From IMG/VR virus record IMGVR_UViG_3300034066_001650, positions 1 through 31,413 of that record: a stretch of 31,413 bases of DNA. The stretch is one strand, 5' to 3'. The position numbers and the translations under genes were made by a program. The stretch's first letter is position 1, and every line of letters starts with the position of its first letter. Shown here one piece after another: positions 1 through 8,235 of this stretch. The notes under the pieces were generated by a model. That model was given only the letters and a program-made list of their open reading frames with translations. It was not told the origin of the DNA and made no database searches. The stretch is from a virus.

Positions 1-2
1 AT

Positions 3-3000
3 GTTATTGACGACATTGTAAAATTTGGTGCAAATACTTATGTTTGTACTACAAACCATACTTCTTCTTCTTCAGAACAAGTATGGTATTCTGTAGATGC
101 ATCAAATTGGTCTTTACATACTGAAGGAGTACGAAATGTTGGTACTTATACTCCAGGGACTTTTTATAAAATTAACGATGTAGTTCTTGATGGTAATACA
201 CAGCGTAGAGTTACCGTAGGAATTTCTACTGCTGTTGGTATTGGGAGTACTAATAGTGTTCTTTATGTTTCTGGATTTAATGGTGAAGGAACCTATGATC
301 CAGGAACGGTTTATCAAACTGGAGATGTTGTAATATTTAATGGTATTAGTTATGTAGCTATTACTACTACAACTTCTGGTGTTGTACCTCCTGTTGAGTT
401 GGGAACAAAATGGAATGTTCTTGCTGATGGTATCAATGCTGCTGGAATTACTACCTATCAAGGAAATTCAATTTATTATAAAGGAGATTTAGTAAGACTT
501 GGTGGAAATACATATAGACTTAACGCAACTACTGCACAGTATGTTAATCCTGCAATTGGATCTACCATTGGAATCGGATCTACTGTTGTTGGTGTTGCAG
601 TAACTGCTTGGGATTTATATAATACTGGATTAAGATACGCTGGAACATATTCATCAATTACTCAATATTTTGCAAATGATGTTGTAGAATATTCTTCATC
701 TGCATATGTTGGTATAGGTTCAACTTCATTCCAAGGAATTGTTCCTGGAACAGATTCTACTATTTGGGGTGCTTTAGCAATTGGAGATTCCAATGCCCTA
801 CTAACCACAAAAGGTGATATTTTAATTAGAGATTCTTCTGCCCCAGCCAGACTTGGAATTTCTACAGTTCCTTATAAGTCTCTTGGTGTAAGTACATCGG
901 GTGTTCCACAATGGATGACCATTGGTGATTCTACTCGTATTTACTATGTTGACCCAGAACTTGGTTCTGATACTTATAATGGCAGTACACCTGATATGGC
1001 GTTCAGAACTCTGAAGTATGCCTGTGATAATGCTAGTGCCGTAACATCTATTACAAACTTTGTATATGATCCTCTAACTGGTATATCAACAATTACGGCT
1101 CCTTCACACGGAATTTTATATCCAAATATTACTATTAGACTTGAGGATATTGAATTTGAATGTTTAAGTGGTGGTAGAAGTTACAACGTTACTGGATTTA
1201 CATATGATGCTACTTCTGGTATTGGTACTGTAACAGTTGGGGCTGCAGCAACAGGAATTTCTCCTGGTACAGTAGTTAGACTCAAAGACTTAGAATTTAC
1301 TTGTCCTGGTGGATCTGGAATTACAACTACAATATTCCCAGATGGTACAAGAGCTCAAGGACCCAATTTCACGGTAACTTCTGTTAATAGTTCAACATCA
1401 TTTGCAGTAAACGTTGGTGTTTCTACAATCAACCACATTTATGTAAGTGGTGGTAATGCATTTGTTGGATTTGATACCACAGTGTTCCCAAGAAATGTGG
1501 TTGAATCTTATTTTACAGTAAGTGAAATTGTAGATAATAATACTATTAAAGTTAATGCTGGATTATCTACAATTTATCACACTTATGTAAGTGGTGGTCA
1601 CGTAATTAACCTTTCACCTGCAGTTGTTAAGTTATCTGCATCTGAATTTGCTGAGCAACTTCCAATTACTGTTCCTGCATTTACAAGCATCGTTGGATCT
1701 ACTCTTAGAGCGTCTAAGATTCGTCCTGCTGCTGGTTTATCAACTGATGGTACTACTCCAAATAATCGCCAGACAATGTTTAGATTGTCTGATGCAACAA
1801 CAATTCAAGGTCTGAATGTATCTGGTCTTGTTGGATTTAATTATGACGTTAACCGTCCTTATGAATTAGAAGCAAGTACAGTTAGAACTGGTGTTGGAAC
1901 AACTGCTTGTGGTGTTTACTTTGCATTCAATCCAAGTTCACCAATTTTAAATAAATCACCTTACGTTAAGGATTGTACTTCATTTGGTGATCCAGATCCT
2001 AATGGTTATGGTGGTGCTGGCGTCGGTGTATTCATTGATGGAGGAGTGCATAATGAAGGTGCCAAGACAATGGTATTCGATGCATATACCAATGTTCTGA
2101 GTGATGGTGCTGGATTCATTCTTGATAGAGATGCTGGTGCAGAAATTGTATCTTGCTTTACTTATTATTGTAGATGGGGTTACTATTCTGGTGGTGGATC
2201 TAGAATTCGTTCTGTCGCTGGTAACAACTCTTATGGTGATTATGGTGTTGTCTCTTCTGGATTCTCTACATCAGAAACTCCAAGAACTGGTAGAGTCTTT
2301 GGTGATAGAGCAGATACCGTTGTTGGAACTGTAAGTGGAACTATCGGCGTCGGTATGACAATGATTGGTGAAACCTCTGGTGCAAGAGCAACCTTCATTA
2401 ATGATCAAACCAGTGCGGATAGAATTTACTTCAAGTATTGGCCTGGTTACGGTAGTGTATCTGCTGGAATTGGTACTACTTCTTTTGTTGATGGTGAATG
2501 GGTATCATTTATTGGTGCTGGTACTACTGGTGCTCTTAGAATCGCTACTGCTACTGGTTCAGTATCTGGACAAAAGGGTGTTATTATTGAACTTGATGAA
2601 GTTAATGGTAATAATTTACCATTAGTTGGTGATGCTATTGGATTTACTACAACTGGAATTGGTAGTGATAGAACTGGTGGAGAAGTAAGATATTACATTA
2701 TTAATAATGTAACTGGATTTACTTCATCGTATACTCAGTACCGTGGTTCTAGTGGATTATCTTCAGTAACTTATAACAATAGAGTTACCATTACAATTTC
2801 TCCTGAAAAAGGTGGTGCTACTCCCGATACAAGATCTACTTTCCTGTCTGGTGTTGGTACTGCTTCTGGTGGTTCATTCGTAGACATTAGAACTAAGTTC
2901 TCTAATGCTCGTTTAACTGGTCACGACTTCTTATCTGTTGGTACTGGAAACAAAGCTGAAACAAATTATCCTAACGTCAATGAATCAAATGTTCAGCAGG

Positions 3001-3728
3001 GTAATGAAACAAATACATTTGGTCCAGGTAAAGTATTCTATGTATCTACTGACCAAGGTGGTAACTTCCGTGTAGGTGATCTCTTCTCGGTTAACCAGTT
3101 AACTGGTGCTGCAACTCTTGATGCTTCTGCATTCAACCTGTCTGGTCTTACAGAATTGAGACTCGGTTCTCTTGGTGGTCAGATTGGTGAAGCAATTAAT
3201 GAATTCTCATCTGATGAGACAATGAGTGGTAATTCCAATACTGCTTGTCCTACTGAGTATGCAGTTCGTGGATATCTTACCAGAGATAAGATGGGTAGTG
3301 AGGCTATGGTTCCTCCTACAGGAACTACTGCTGAAAGACCTGGTGTTGGCAACTTAATTGAAGGTCAATTCCGTTACAACACTGATCTTAAAACTCCAGA
3401 ATATTATGATGGAACTCAATGGATTCCTGCTGGTAGATGGGCAACTGTTGATATAACTTCAAACACTAACGCATCTATTTGGAGAACCTACTTCTGTAAT
3501 ACCAGTGGTGGTGCATTTACATTAACTCTTCCTGCTTCTCCAGTTAAGGGTGATGCGATCAGAGTATTTGACGTTGGTAATACCTTTGATACAAATAACT
3601 TAACAATTGGTAGAAATGGAAAACCAATCGGTGGCCTTGCTGAAAACATGACTATCTCAACAGAAGGTGCTGCGTTTGAATTGGTATTCTTTGATAATAC
3701 ACAAGGATGGAGAATCTTCACCGTCTAA
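3..3728 (+). CDS. Tail-fibre-like virion structural protein, 5' end outside window
   Basis: The frame is open from the first bases of the window, so the ATG at 399 is internal and the true start lies upstream. About 1241 residues are visible. The N-terminal part has roughly five degenerate modules of the type Y..GD(V/L)V..(G)..Y....W (near bases 10, 150, 300, 460 and 650), resembling small carbohydrate-binding or tail-fibre repeats. Near base 940 the motif YYVDPELGSDTYNGS followed by AFRTLKYA is the usual entry into a right-handed beta-helix of tail spikes. The C-terminus (YNTDLKTPEYYDGTQW, then a beta-rich domain) is a common phage fibre ending. Ser/Thr/Gly-rich, no membrane segment. It is followed directly by a terminator. 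A structural fibre role is well supported; the exact position in the virion is not. Confidence 0.85.
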   Translation, partial: VIDDIVKFGANTYVCTTNHTSSSSEQVWYSVDASNWSLHTEGVRNVGTYTPGTFYKINDVVLDGNTQRRVTVGISTAVGIGSTNSVLYVSGFNGEGTYDPGTVYQTGDVVIFNGISYVAITTTTSGVVPPVELGTKWNVLADGINAAGITTYQGNSIYYKGDLVRLGGNTYRLNATTAQYVNPAIGSTIGIGSTVVGVAVTAWDLYNTGLRYAGTYSSITQYFANDVVEYSSSAYVGIGSTSFQGIVPGTDSTIWGALAIGDSNALLTTKGDILIRDSSAPARLGISTVPYKSLGVSTSGVPQWMTIGDSTRIYYVDPELGSDTYNGSTPDMAFRTLKYACDNASAVTSITNFVYDPLTGISTITAPSHGILYPNITIRLEDIEFECLSGGRSYNVTGFTYDATSGIGTVTVGAAATGISPGTVVRLKDLEFTCPGGSGITTTIFPDGTRAQGPNFTVTSVNSSTSFAVNVGVSTINHIYVSGGNAFVGFDTTVFPRNVVESYFTVSEIVDNNTIKVNAGLSTIYHTYVSGGHVINLSPAVVKLSASEFAEQLPITVPAFTSIVGSTLRASKIRPAAGLSTDGTTPNNRQTMFRLSDATTIQGLNVSGLVGFNYDVNRPYELEASTVRTGVGTTACGVYFAFNPSSPILNKSPYVKDCTSFGDPDPNGYGGAGVGVFIDGGVHNEGAKTMVFDAYTNVLSDGAGFILDRDAGAEIVSCFTYYCRWGYYSGGGSRIRSVAGNNSYGDYGVVSSGFSTSETPRTGRVFGDRADTVVGTVSGTIGVGMTMIGETSGARATFINDQTSADRIYFKYWPGYGSVSAGIGTTSFVDGEWVSFIGAGTTGALRIATATGSVSGQKGVIIELDEVNGNNLPLVGDAIGFTTTGIGSDRTGGEVRYYIINNVTGFTSSYTQYRGSSGLSSVTYNNRVTITISPEKGGATPDTRSTFLSGVGTASGGSFVDIRTKFSNARLTGHDFLSVGTGNKAETNYPNVNESNVQQGNETNTFGPGKVFYVSTDQGGNFRVGDLFSVNQLTGAATLDASAFNLSGLTELRLGSLGGQIGEAINEFSSDETMSGNSNTACPTEYAVRGYLTRDKMGSEAMVPPTGTTAERPGVGNLIEGQFRYNTDLKTPEYYDGTQWIPAGRWATVDITSNTNASIWRTYFCNTSGGAFTLTLPASPVKGDAIRVFDVGNTFDTNNLTIGRNGKPIGGLAENMTISTEGAAFELVFFDNTQGWRIFTV

Positions 3729-3736
3729 TAAAATGA

Positions 3737-3761
3737 GGGGACTAGTGATCTAGTCCCCTTT
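3737..3761 (+). terminator. Rho-independent terminator after the fibre gene
   Basis: Perfect 9-bp stem GGGGACTAG (3737-3745) with CTAGTCCCC (3750-3758), 4-base loop TGAT, then TTT. It starts 8 bases after the stop codon of the fibre gene and just before a late promoter, so it separates two late transcription units. The T tract is short. Confidence 0.85.
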
Positions 3762-3763
3762 AG

Positions 3764-3771
3764 TATAAATA
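3764..3771 (+). promoter_or_regulatory. T4-type late promoter TATAAATA
   Basis: Exact match to the T4 late promoter consensus TATAAATA, in the short gap between a terminator and the next start codon (ATG 3793, 21 bases downstream). The position is what is expected for a sigma-gp55/gp33-dependent late promoter driving the three tandem Cys-rich genes. Confidence 0.75.
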
Positions 3772-3792
3772 TTAGTAATCCAAATATCAAAA

Positions 3793-4575
3793 ATGGCATC
3801 ATACGCAAGCTATAAAAAAGTAGTTGGAGATCAAGTACTCTCTACTTCCATTCCAGATTCTAAATTAGAATCTACAGCTTTTAAAAATTATACAGTCCAG
3901 TGGATTCGTGGATGTTTGGGTGTTTGTAGCCCTGGATGTTGCTGCTTATGGACAGTTCCAAGTGGCGTAAGACGAGTTACTTTTGAACTTTGGGGTTCTG
4001 GTGGAAATGGTGCTGGTGCTTGTTCTAATGGTCGCTGTCAGCACTATGCTGGAGCACAGGGAGGGTATTATAATATAAAAACAATTTCGGTATCTAGTGG
4101 GTGGACCTATACTATATGTGCTGGTGGTGTTTATCCATGTAATAGTATTGAATGTAATGGATGCGAAGGTTGCTCATCGTATATTACTGGATGTGGATTA
4201 AGTAACTTCTGTGCAATTGGTGGATGTGCTGGATGTGCCGATTCTAACTGGAACGTCCCATGTTTTTCCGATCAAGGTAGATGTTGCATGGCTCCTGGTG
4301 CATGGGGTGGTGATTTTGGAATGGGTAATCATAGAGGTGCATTTACTGGTGCTTGGAACTGTCACTGCTATAGACACATATTCTGTGCTTCTGGTGCCCC
4401 ATTCTTAGGTGGAGCTAACGTTACTGGAGAATTAACAGAATGTTGGATTCGTTGTGGTTGCTGGAACGTTCCTTATGGTAGTGGTGGACAAAATGCTATG
4501 ACCACATATTGTGGTGGTTGCTGTGGACAGGGAGGAACTGGTGGCCCTGGTGTTGTTAAAATTACATATTTCTAA
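3793..4575 (+). CDS. Cys/Gly-rich adhesin-like structural protein, copy 1
   Basis: 260 residues, first of three tandem paralogs. The N-terminus MASYASYKK is shared by all three. About residues 40-60 hold a CCC cluster followed by LWTVPSGV and a beta strand FELWGSGG. The rest is Gly-rich with about 28 cysteines (roughly 11 percent), in clusters such as ECNGCEGC, RCCM, NCHC and CWIRCGCW, and it ends GGPGVVKITYF. The glycine-rich layout recalls phage tail adhesins such as T-even gp38, but the cysteine load is unusual. No signal peptide or membrane segment. The cysteines could form disulfides after lysis or bind metal. A late promoter lies just upstream. Function as a fibre-tip adhesin is inference. 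Confidence 0.75.
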   Translation: MASYASYKKVVGDQVLSTSIPDSKLESTAFKNYTVQWIRGCLGVCSPGCCCLWTVPSGVRRVTFELWGSGGNGAGACSNGRCQHYAGAQGGYYNIKTISVSSGWTYTICAGGVYPCNSIECNGCEGCSSYITGCGLSNFCAIGGCAGCADSNWNVPCFSDQGRCCMAPGAWGGDFGMGNHRGAFTGAWNCHCYRHIFCASGAPFLGGANVTGELTECWIRCGCWNVPYGSGGQNAMTTYCGGCCGQGGTGGPGVVKITYF

Positions 4576-4620
4576 GGAGTAGAATCAAATGGCATCTTAT
4601 GCAAGTTACAAAAAAATAAA
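4553..4620 (+). repeat. 68-bp perfect direct repeat, copy 1
   Basis: Identical to 5364-5431. It covers the end of one Cys-rich gene, the 13-base gap with ribosome-binding site AAGGAG, and the first 32 bases of the next gene. The spacing of 811 bp equals one gene unit, so it marks a tandem duplication junction. Confidence 0.95.
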
Positions 4621-5386
4621 CGGATCATCTTTTGTTGCTGGAACTCTAGATGAAACAAAATTTGATTCTACTGCTAGAAAGACTTTTGGTGTTAAATGGT
4701 TTTATGGTGATCCTGGAGCTTGTTCGCAGGGATGTTGCTGTCTTTGGACTGTTCCTTCTGGTGTAACTAAACTTTTTATTGAGCTTTGGGGAGCTGGTGG
4801 GTCTGGACATGGTGCATGTTCTTGTAGTAGATGTCACCACTATAGAGGTGCTGGTGGTGGAGCATATAACTCTAAAATGATTACTTCTGCCTCTGGATGT
4901 CAATATACTGTTTGTGCTGCAGGAAATGGTAACTGCTGCAGATTTGAATGTAGTGGATGTATTGGATGTGCTTCTTATACAACTGGATTTAATTTATCCA
5001 ATTTTTGTGCTGTTGGTGGATCTCCTGGATGTGCAAACACTGATTGGGCAACTCCTTGTAACTCTGTCTGGGATTGTTGTTTGCAAGGTGAAAACAATGG
5101 TGGTGACTTTGGATACATGAACCATGCTGGTGCTTTTGGTGGTGTTGAATGGTGGTTTGGTGTTGGATTCTGCCATTGTCATCATCAACAAACTCAACCA
5201 ACTTCTGCTCCTTTAATTGGAACAACTGTTCAACAGTCAATTAACTACTGTTGGATGCGTTGTGGTTGTTGGACTGTTCCTTATGGTCATGGTGGACAGG
5301 GGGCTATGACTTCCTATTGTGGAAGCAGTTGCTGTGGGCAAGGTGGTATGGGTGGTCCTGGTCTTGTTAAAATTACATATTTCTAA
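4589..5386 (+). CDS. Cys/Gly-rich adhesin-like structural protein, copy 2
   Basis: 265 residues, second tandem paralog, 13 bases after copy 1 with AAGGAG upstream of the ATG. It shares the MASYASYKK start, the CCCLWTVPSGV segment and the GGPGLVKITYF ending. About 27 cysteines. Its middle (about residues 85-190) is the most divergent of the three: the block GAWGGDFG.GNHRGAF of copies 1 and 3 is replaced by NNGGDFGYMNHAGAF, and there is a His-rich insert CHCHHQQ. The C-terminal part (QQ....CWMRCGCW, PYGHGGQGAM) matches copy 3 closely. Same likely role as copy 1; the divergent middle suggests a variable receptor-binding face. Confidence 0.75.
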   Translation: MASYASYKKINGSSFVAGTLDETKFDSTARKTFGVKWFYGDPGACSQGCCCLWTVPSGVTKLFIELWGAGGSGHGACSCSRCHHYRGAGGGAYNSKMITSASGCQYTVCAAGNGNCCRFECSGCIGCASYTTGFNLSNFCAVGGSPGCANTDWATPCNSVWDCCLQGENNGGDFGYMNHAGAFGGVEWWFGVGFCHCHHQQTQPTSAPLIGTTVQQSINYCWMRCGCWTVPYGHGGQGAMTSYCGSSCCGQGGMGGPGLVKITYF

Positions 5387-5431
5387 GGAGTAGAATCAAA
5401 TGGCATCTTATGCAAGTTACAAAAAAATAAA
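5364..5431 (+). repeat. 68-bp perfect direct repeat, copy 2
   Basis: Identical to 4553-4620 and placed at the copy 2/copy 3 junction. It includes stop codon, spacer, ribosome-binding site and start of the next paralog, and would allow unequal recombination that gains or loses one gene unit. Confidence 0.95.
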
Positions 5432-6191
5432 TTCCTCTGATGGCATAGTTGATGGTACTATTCCATCAACTGCTGTTGGTGGAAATGCCTTTGCAACATG
5501 GGAAGTTAAGTGGTTTTATGGGCAACCTTGTTTTTGTTCTACTGGTTGCTGTTGCCTTTGGACTGTTCCGAATGGTGTATTTAAGGCATTTATTGAACTC
5601 TGGGGTGCTGGTGGAAATGGACACGGGGCATGTACAACTAGTAGATGTCAACACTTTGCGGGAGCACAAGGAGGATATTATAATTCAAAAATGATTAATG
5701 TATGTCCTGGATGGACATATACAGTCTGTGCTGCTGGTGTGTATCCTTGTTTGTCTAACGAATGTTTGGGTTGTTGTGGATGCTCATCGTATATGACTGG
5801 ATGTGGATTGAGCAACTTCTGTGCATTGGGTGGAATTACTGGGTGTGCAAATGGTAGTTGGAATGAAGGATGCTTCTCAGATCAAGGTGCCTGCTGTATG
5901 GCTCCTGGTGCATGGGGTGGTGATTTTGGACTGGGTAATCATAGAGGGGCATTCTTTATTCATGGATCTCAATGTCATTGCCATTGTAAGGGTGCTACAC
6001 CAACTCCAGCTCCATTTATTGGTACACAAGTTCAACAAAATGTTCATGAATGTTGGATGCGTTGTGCGTGTTGGACTGTTCCTTATGGTCATGGTGGACA
6101 AGGTGCAATGGGAACCGTTTGTGGTGGTGGATCTTGTTGTGGTCAAGGTGGAACTGGTGGTCCTGGACTTGTTAAAATTAGCTTCTTATAA
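5400..6191 (+). CDS. Cys/Gly-rich adhesin-like structural protein, copy 3
   Basis: 263 residues, third tandem paralog, same 13-base spacer and AAGGAG site. About 29 cysteines. The middle (CSSYMTGCGLSNFC, CFSDQGACCMAPGAWGGDFG) follows copy 1, while the first residues (MASYASYKKIN) and the C-terminal third (QQNVHECWMRC, PYGHGGQGAM) follow copy 2, so it looks like a recombinant of its two neighbours. A short His/Cys cluster CHCHC lies near residue 192. No signal peptide. A late promoter follows immediately after its stop codon. Adhesin role is inferred from composition and place. Confidence 0.75.
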   Translation: MASYASYKKINSSDGIVDGTIPSTAVGGNAFATWEVKWFYGQPCFCSTGCCCLWTVPNGVFKAFIELWGAGGNGHGACTTSRCQHFAGAQGGYYNSKMINVCPGWTYTVCAAGVYPCLSNECLGCCGCSSYMTGCGLSNFCALGGITGCANGSWNEGCFSDQGACCMAPGAWGGDFGLGNHRGAFFIHGSQCHCHCKGATPTPAPFIGTQVQQNVHECWMRCACWTVPYGHGGQGAMGTVCGGGSCCGQGGTGGPGLVKISFL

Positions 6192-6193
6192 TA

Positions 6194-6201
6194 TATAAAT
6201 A
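6194..6201 (+). promoter_or_regulatory. T4-type late promoter TATAAATA
   Basis: Exact TATAAATA in the gap after the third Cys-rich gene, 39 bases before ATG 6241. Expected to drive the tail-chaperone-like gene and perhaps the genes that follow it. Confidence 0.7.
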
Positions 6202-6240
6202 TAATTAAAGCAAAAATTATCAATTTATACTCATAAACTC

Positions 6241-6936
6241 ATGGCACAAATTTCAGTAGAATTTGAATTTCCAGAATTCAATGATTATCTAGTAGATCAT
6301 TCTTTTAGTGAAGGAAAAACACGTAAATATACTTATCATGGACCAGATAAAATTTATCTCCAAATTGGAGAAGATGGTACTGAAAAATATGGTCCATTAA
6401 CTGAAGAAGACATTGCTGATGGTAGACCAATTCCTGCTGATGTTGTTGAATGGTATGAAGTTGATTGTACAGAAAATCCTCTTGTATGTCATTTAAGAGG
6501 ACCAATTGTAAATGAATTTCAGGAAGATTATACTGGAGAAAAATTCCATCCTGGATCACCTGAAATAGAAGGATATGATAGATATTCTTATCCAACACCT
6601 CTTAAGCCAGAGGACGTTTTTGATAAGTGGAATGTTAAAGTTACAGATGGTAATGTAGAATTAACTACATATACAGTTTCTGAAAAACTTCATGGCAAAC
6701 CTGAAAACTTAACATGGGGTGATATTAGAAATCATAGAGATATGATGCTTGGACTTAGTGATGGTCAAATTGCTGAAGATATGCCACAATCATTGAAAGA
6801 TGAATGGATGGAATATCGTCAAAAATTAAGAGATCTTCCTACTGTAATGGAAAATGCGGGGGTTGATCCAAATATTGCTTACTATATGTTCCCATTACAA
6901 CCAAAAGCTGCTAATATTGCTGGAAGAGATTCCTGA
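6241..6936 (+). CDS. Virion-associated protein with tail-assembly-chaperone-like C-terminus
   Basis: 231 residues. The N-terminal half is acidic and unrecognised (FEFPEFNDYLVDHSF, then GPDKIYLQIGEDG). The C-terminal part, about residues 160-205, reads WGDIRNHRDMMLGLSDGQ followed by YRQKLRDLP. This is the pattern of the Phage_tail_APC domain (R..RD.ML..SD......YRQ.LRDLP) seen in small tail-fibre assembly chaperones. The gene lies after the adhesin genes and has its own late promoter, which fits a role in assembling or attaching fibres. The start is the only ATG near the promoter. The C-terminal family assignment is by motif only. Confidence 0.7.
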   Translation: MAQISVEFEFPEFNDYLVDHSFSEGKTRKYTYHGPDKIYLQIGEDGTEKYGPLTEEDIADGRPIPADVVEWYEVDCTENPLVCHLRGPIVNEFQEDYTGEKFHPGSPEIEGYDRYSYPTPLKPEDVFDKWNVKVTDGNVELTTYTVSEKLHGKPENLTWGDIRNHRDMMLGLSDGQIAEDMPQSLKDEWMEYRQKLRDLPTVMENAGVDPNIAYYMFPLQPKAANIAGRDS

Positions 6937-6946
6937 GTTATAATTT

Positions 6947-7483
6947 ATGAGTGAATATACATTATATAATTTTGATTATGTTAAAGAAAATCAAATAGAA
7001 ATAATAAAAGAACTGAAGACATCTCAAGATAATTTAGTTAAATATGGAGTTTTCGATACAACGAAAGCTTATATTTACTATAATATCTTTGGGGTGTCTT
7101 CTCCTTCTAAGCATATGTATAGAGTTTATTCCAAAGTTAGGGATATTGTAAGAGAACAACTTCCAGATCAAATGATTTGGATTCAGTCTTGGTTAAACTA
7201 TCAAAGTTATAATGAAGTTTTACCTTGGCATAATCATACTTCAAGTTGGCATGGGTACATATCAATAGAACCTCAAGATACTGTAACTGAATTTGAGAAT
7301 TGGTCCATCGAAAATGAATGTGGAAATATTTACTTTGGTCCTGGTGGATATTTACATCGTGTAGTTAATAAGTCAAATTATAAAGGAAAGAGAATTACGA
7401 TAGGTTTTGACATTATTTTAGAAGAAGATTATAATGGCATTATACTACCTACAGAAAATTTTGGTGCAATCCCATTACTATAA
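6947..7483 (+). CDS. 2OG-Fe(II) oxygenase-like protein (2OG-FeII_Oxy_5 type)
   Basis: 178 residues. The middle reads PWHNHTSSWHGYISI, matching the W(H)xH....(S)GxYY metal-site segment of the PF13759-type oxygenases. The distal segment GNIYFGPGGYLHRVVNKS followed by KRITIGFD supplies the second His and the Arg that binds 2-oxoglutarate. This family hydroxylates protein residues or small molecules using Fe(II), O2 and 2-oxoglutarate. It is the first gene of the accessory cassette and its stop codon overlaps the next start (TAATG). No clear ribosome-binding site is seen. The substrate is unknown. Confidence 0.7.
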   Translation: MSEYTLYNFDYVKENQIEIIKELKTSQDNLVKYGVFDTTKAYIYYNIFGVSSPSKHMYRVYSKVRDIVREQLPDQMIWIQSWLNYQSYNEVLPWHNHTSSWHGYISIEPQDTVTEFENWSIENECGNIYFGPGGYLHRVVNKSNYKGKRITIGFDIILEEDYNGIILPTENFGAIPLL

Positions 7484-8169
7484 TGTTTGAAGTTAATAGT
7501 GAATTAAAAGTAAAAATAGAAAAAGTAAAAGATATTACTTGGGAATCTATATCTGATGGTGTTGTAAAATATAGTTCAGATACAGTTGAAAAAATGGTTT
7601 TTATAATCGATGATTTTTATAAAAATCCAGATGAGATACGGGATTGTGCAATAAAATCAAAAACTTATACTGATAAAGAACGTCTTGCTGGTGCTATTGG
7701 TAGACGGGTATGGGATGAAGAATTTGAAATAATGAATCAATTAAATATTAATCTTTGTCCAGTTTTTGAACAATTATGTTTATATCCAAAATGGCATATT
7801 GAATTTGATAAAGAACATCATTACAATAAATGGCAATATATGAGATTTGTTGTTAATGTTACTAGTAATAAGGAAATTGTTAATTCTGGTAGAGATTGGA
7901 AAACTATATGTCATGTTGATGGTCCATATAATAAATGGGCAGCATTAGTATTTTTGAATAAAGAAAATGAGTGTGAAGGTGGTACTAGTTTTTATTCTGT
8001 AAGTATTCCAAATTCTGATGGAACTACAAATTCACCAAAATTAGAATATACATGTGATATGAAATATAATAGATGTATCTTGTATGACGCAAATCAAATA
8101 CATGGTGCAGTGATGGAACCACATATGTTTAAAACATGTGATCGTTTAACTCAAATAATGTTTTTTTAA
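7483..8169 (+). CDS. DUF6445-like 2OG-Fe(II) oxygenase-fold protein
   Basis: 228 residues. The segment VFIIDDFYKNPDEIRDCAI at about residues 40-58 is the typical opening of DUF6445-like proteins. The core has H-x-D (CHVDGPYNKWAALVFLN), then QIHGAV and a closing RLTQIMFF strand, giving the H-x-D...H...R layout of 2-oxoglutarate/Fe(II) oxygenases. To my knowledge DUF6445 proteins in bacteria often lie beside tryptophan-halogenase-family genes, and one lies four genes downstream here. Translationally coupled to the preceding oxygenase by TAATG. Substrate unknown; the family name is from memory of motifs. Confidence 0.65.
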   Translation: MFEVNSELKVKIEKVKDITWESISDGVVKYSSDTVEKMVFIIDDFYKNPDEIRDCAIKSKTYTDKERLAGAIGRRVWDEEFEIMNQLNINLCPVFEQLCLYPKWHIEFDKEHHYNKWQYMRFVVNVTSNKEIVNSGRDWKTICHVDGPYNKWAALVFLNKENECEGGTSFYSVSIPNSDGTTNSPKLEYTCDMKYNRCILYDANQIHGAVMEPHMFKTCDRLTQIMFF

Positions 8170-8192
8170 TCTTCTAAATAAAATTGAATCGT

Positions 8193-8206
8193 GCTATAAT
8201 TATAGC
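8193..8206 (+). promoter_or_regulatory. 14-bp palindrome containing a TATAAT -10-like element
   Basis: GCTATAATTATAGC is a perfect palindrome in the 66-base gap before the glycosyltransferase gene. It contains TATAAT at 8195-8200, about 35 bases before ATG 8236. No convincing -35 box stands 17 bases upstream. It could be a promoter, an operator, or chance in AT-rich DNA. Confidence 0.4.
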
Positions 8207-8235
8207 AATATTAATTACACTGAGGTTGACTGTAA

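Noticed and set aside
399-401. ATG 399 as start of the first structural gene
   Set aside because: The same frame is open from base 3 with continuing repeat modules, so the ATG is internal and the gene begins upstream of the window.
1624-2625. Leu/Val-rich open frames on the plus strand inside the fibre gene
   Set aside because: They are out-of-frame readings of the Gly/Thr/Ser-rich fibre codons, with no ribosome-binding sites and no motifs.
4646-5240. Thr/Ser-rich and His/Gln-rich minus-strand frames opposite the Cys-rich genes
   Set aside because: They arise from the antisense of Gly- and Cys-rich codons and have no start signals.
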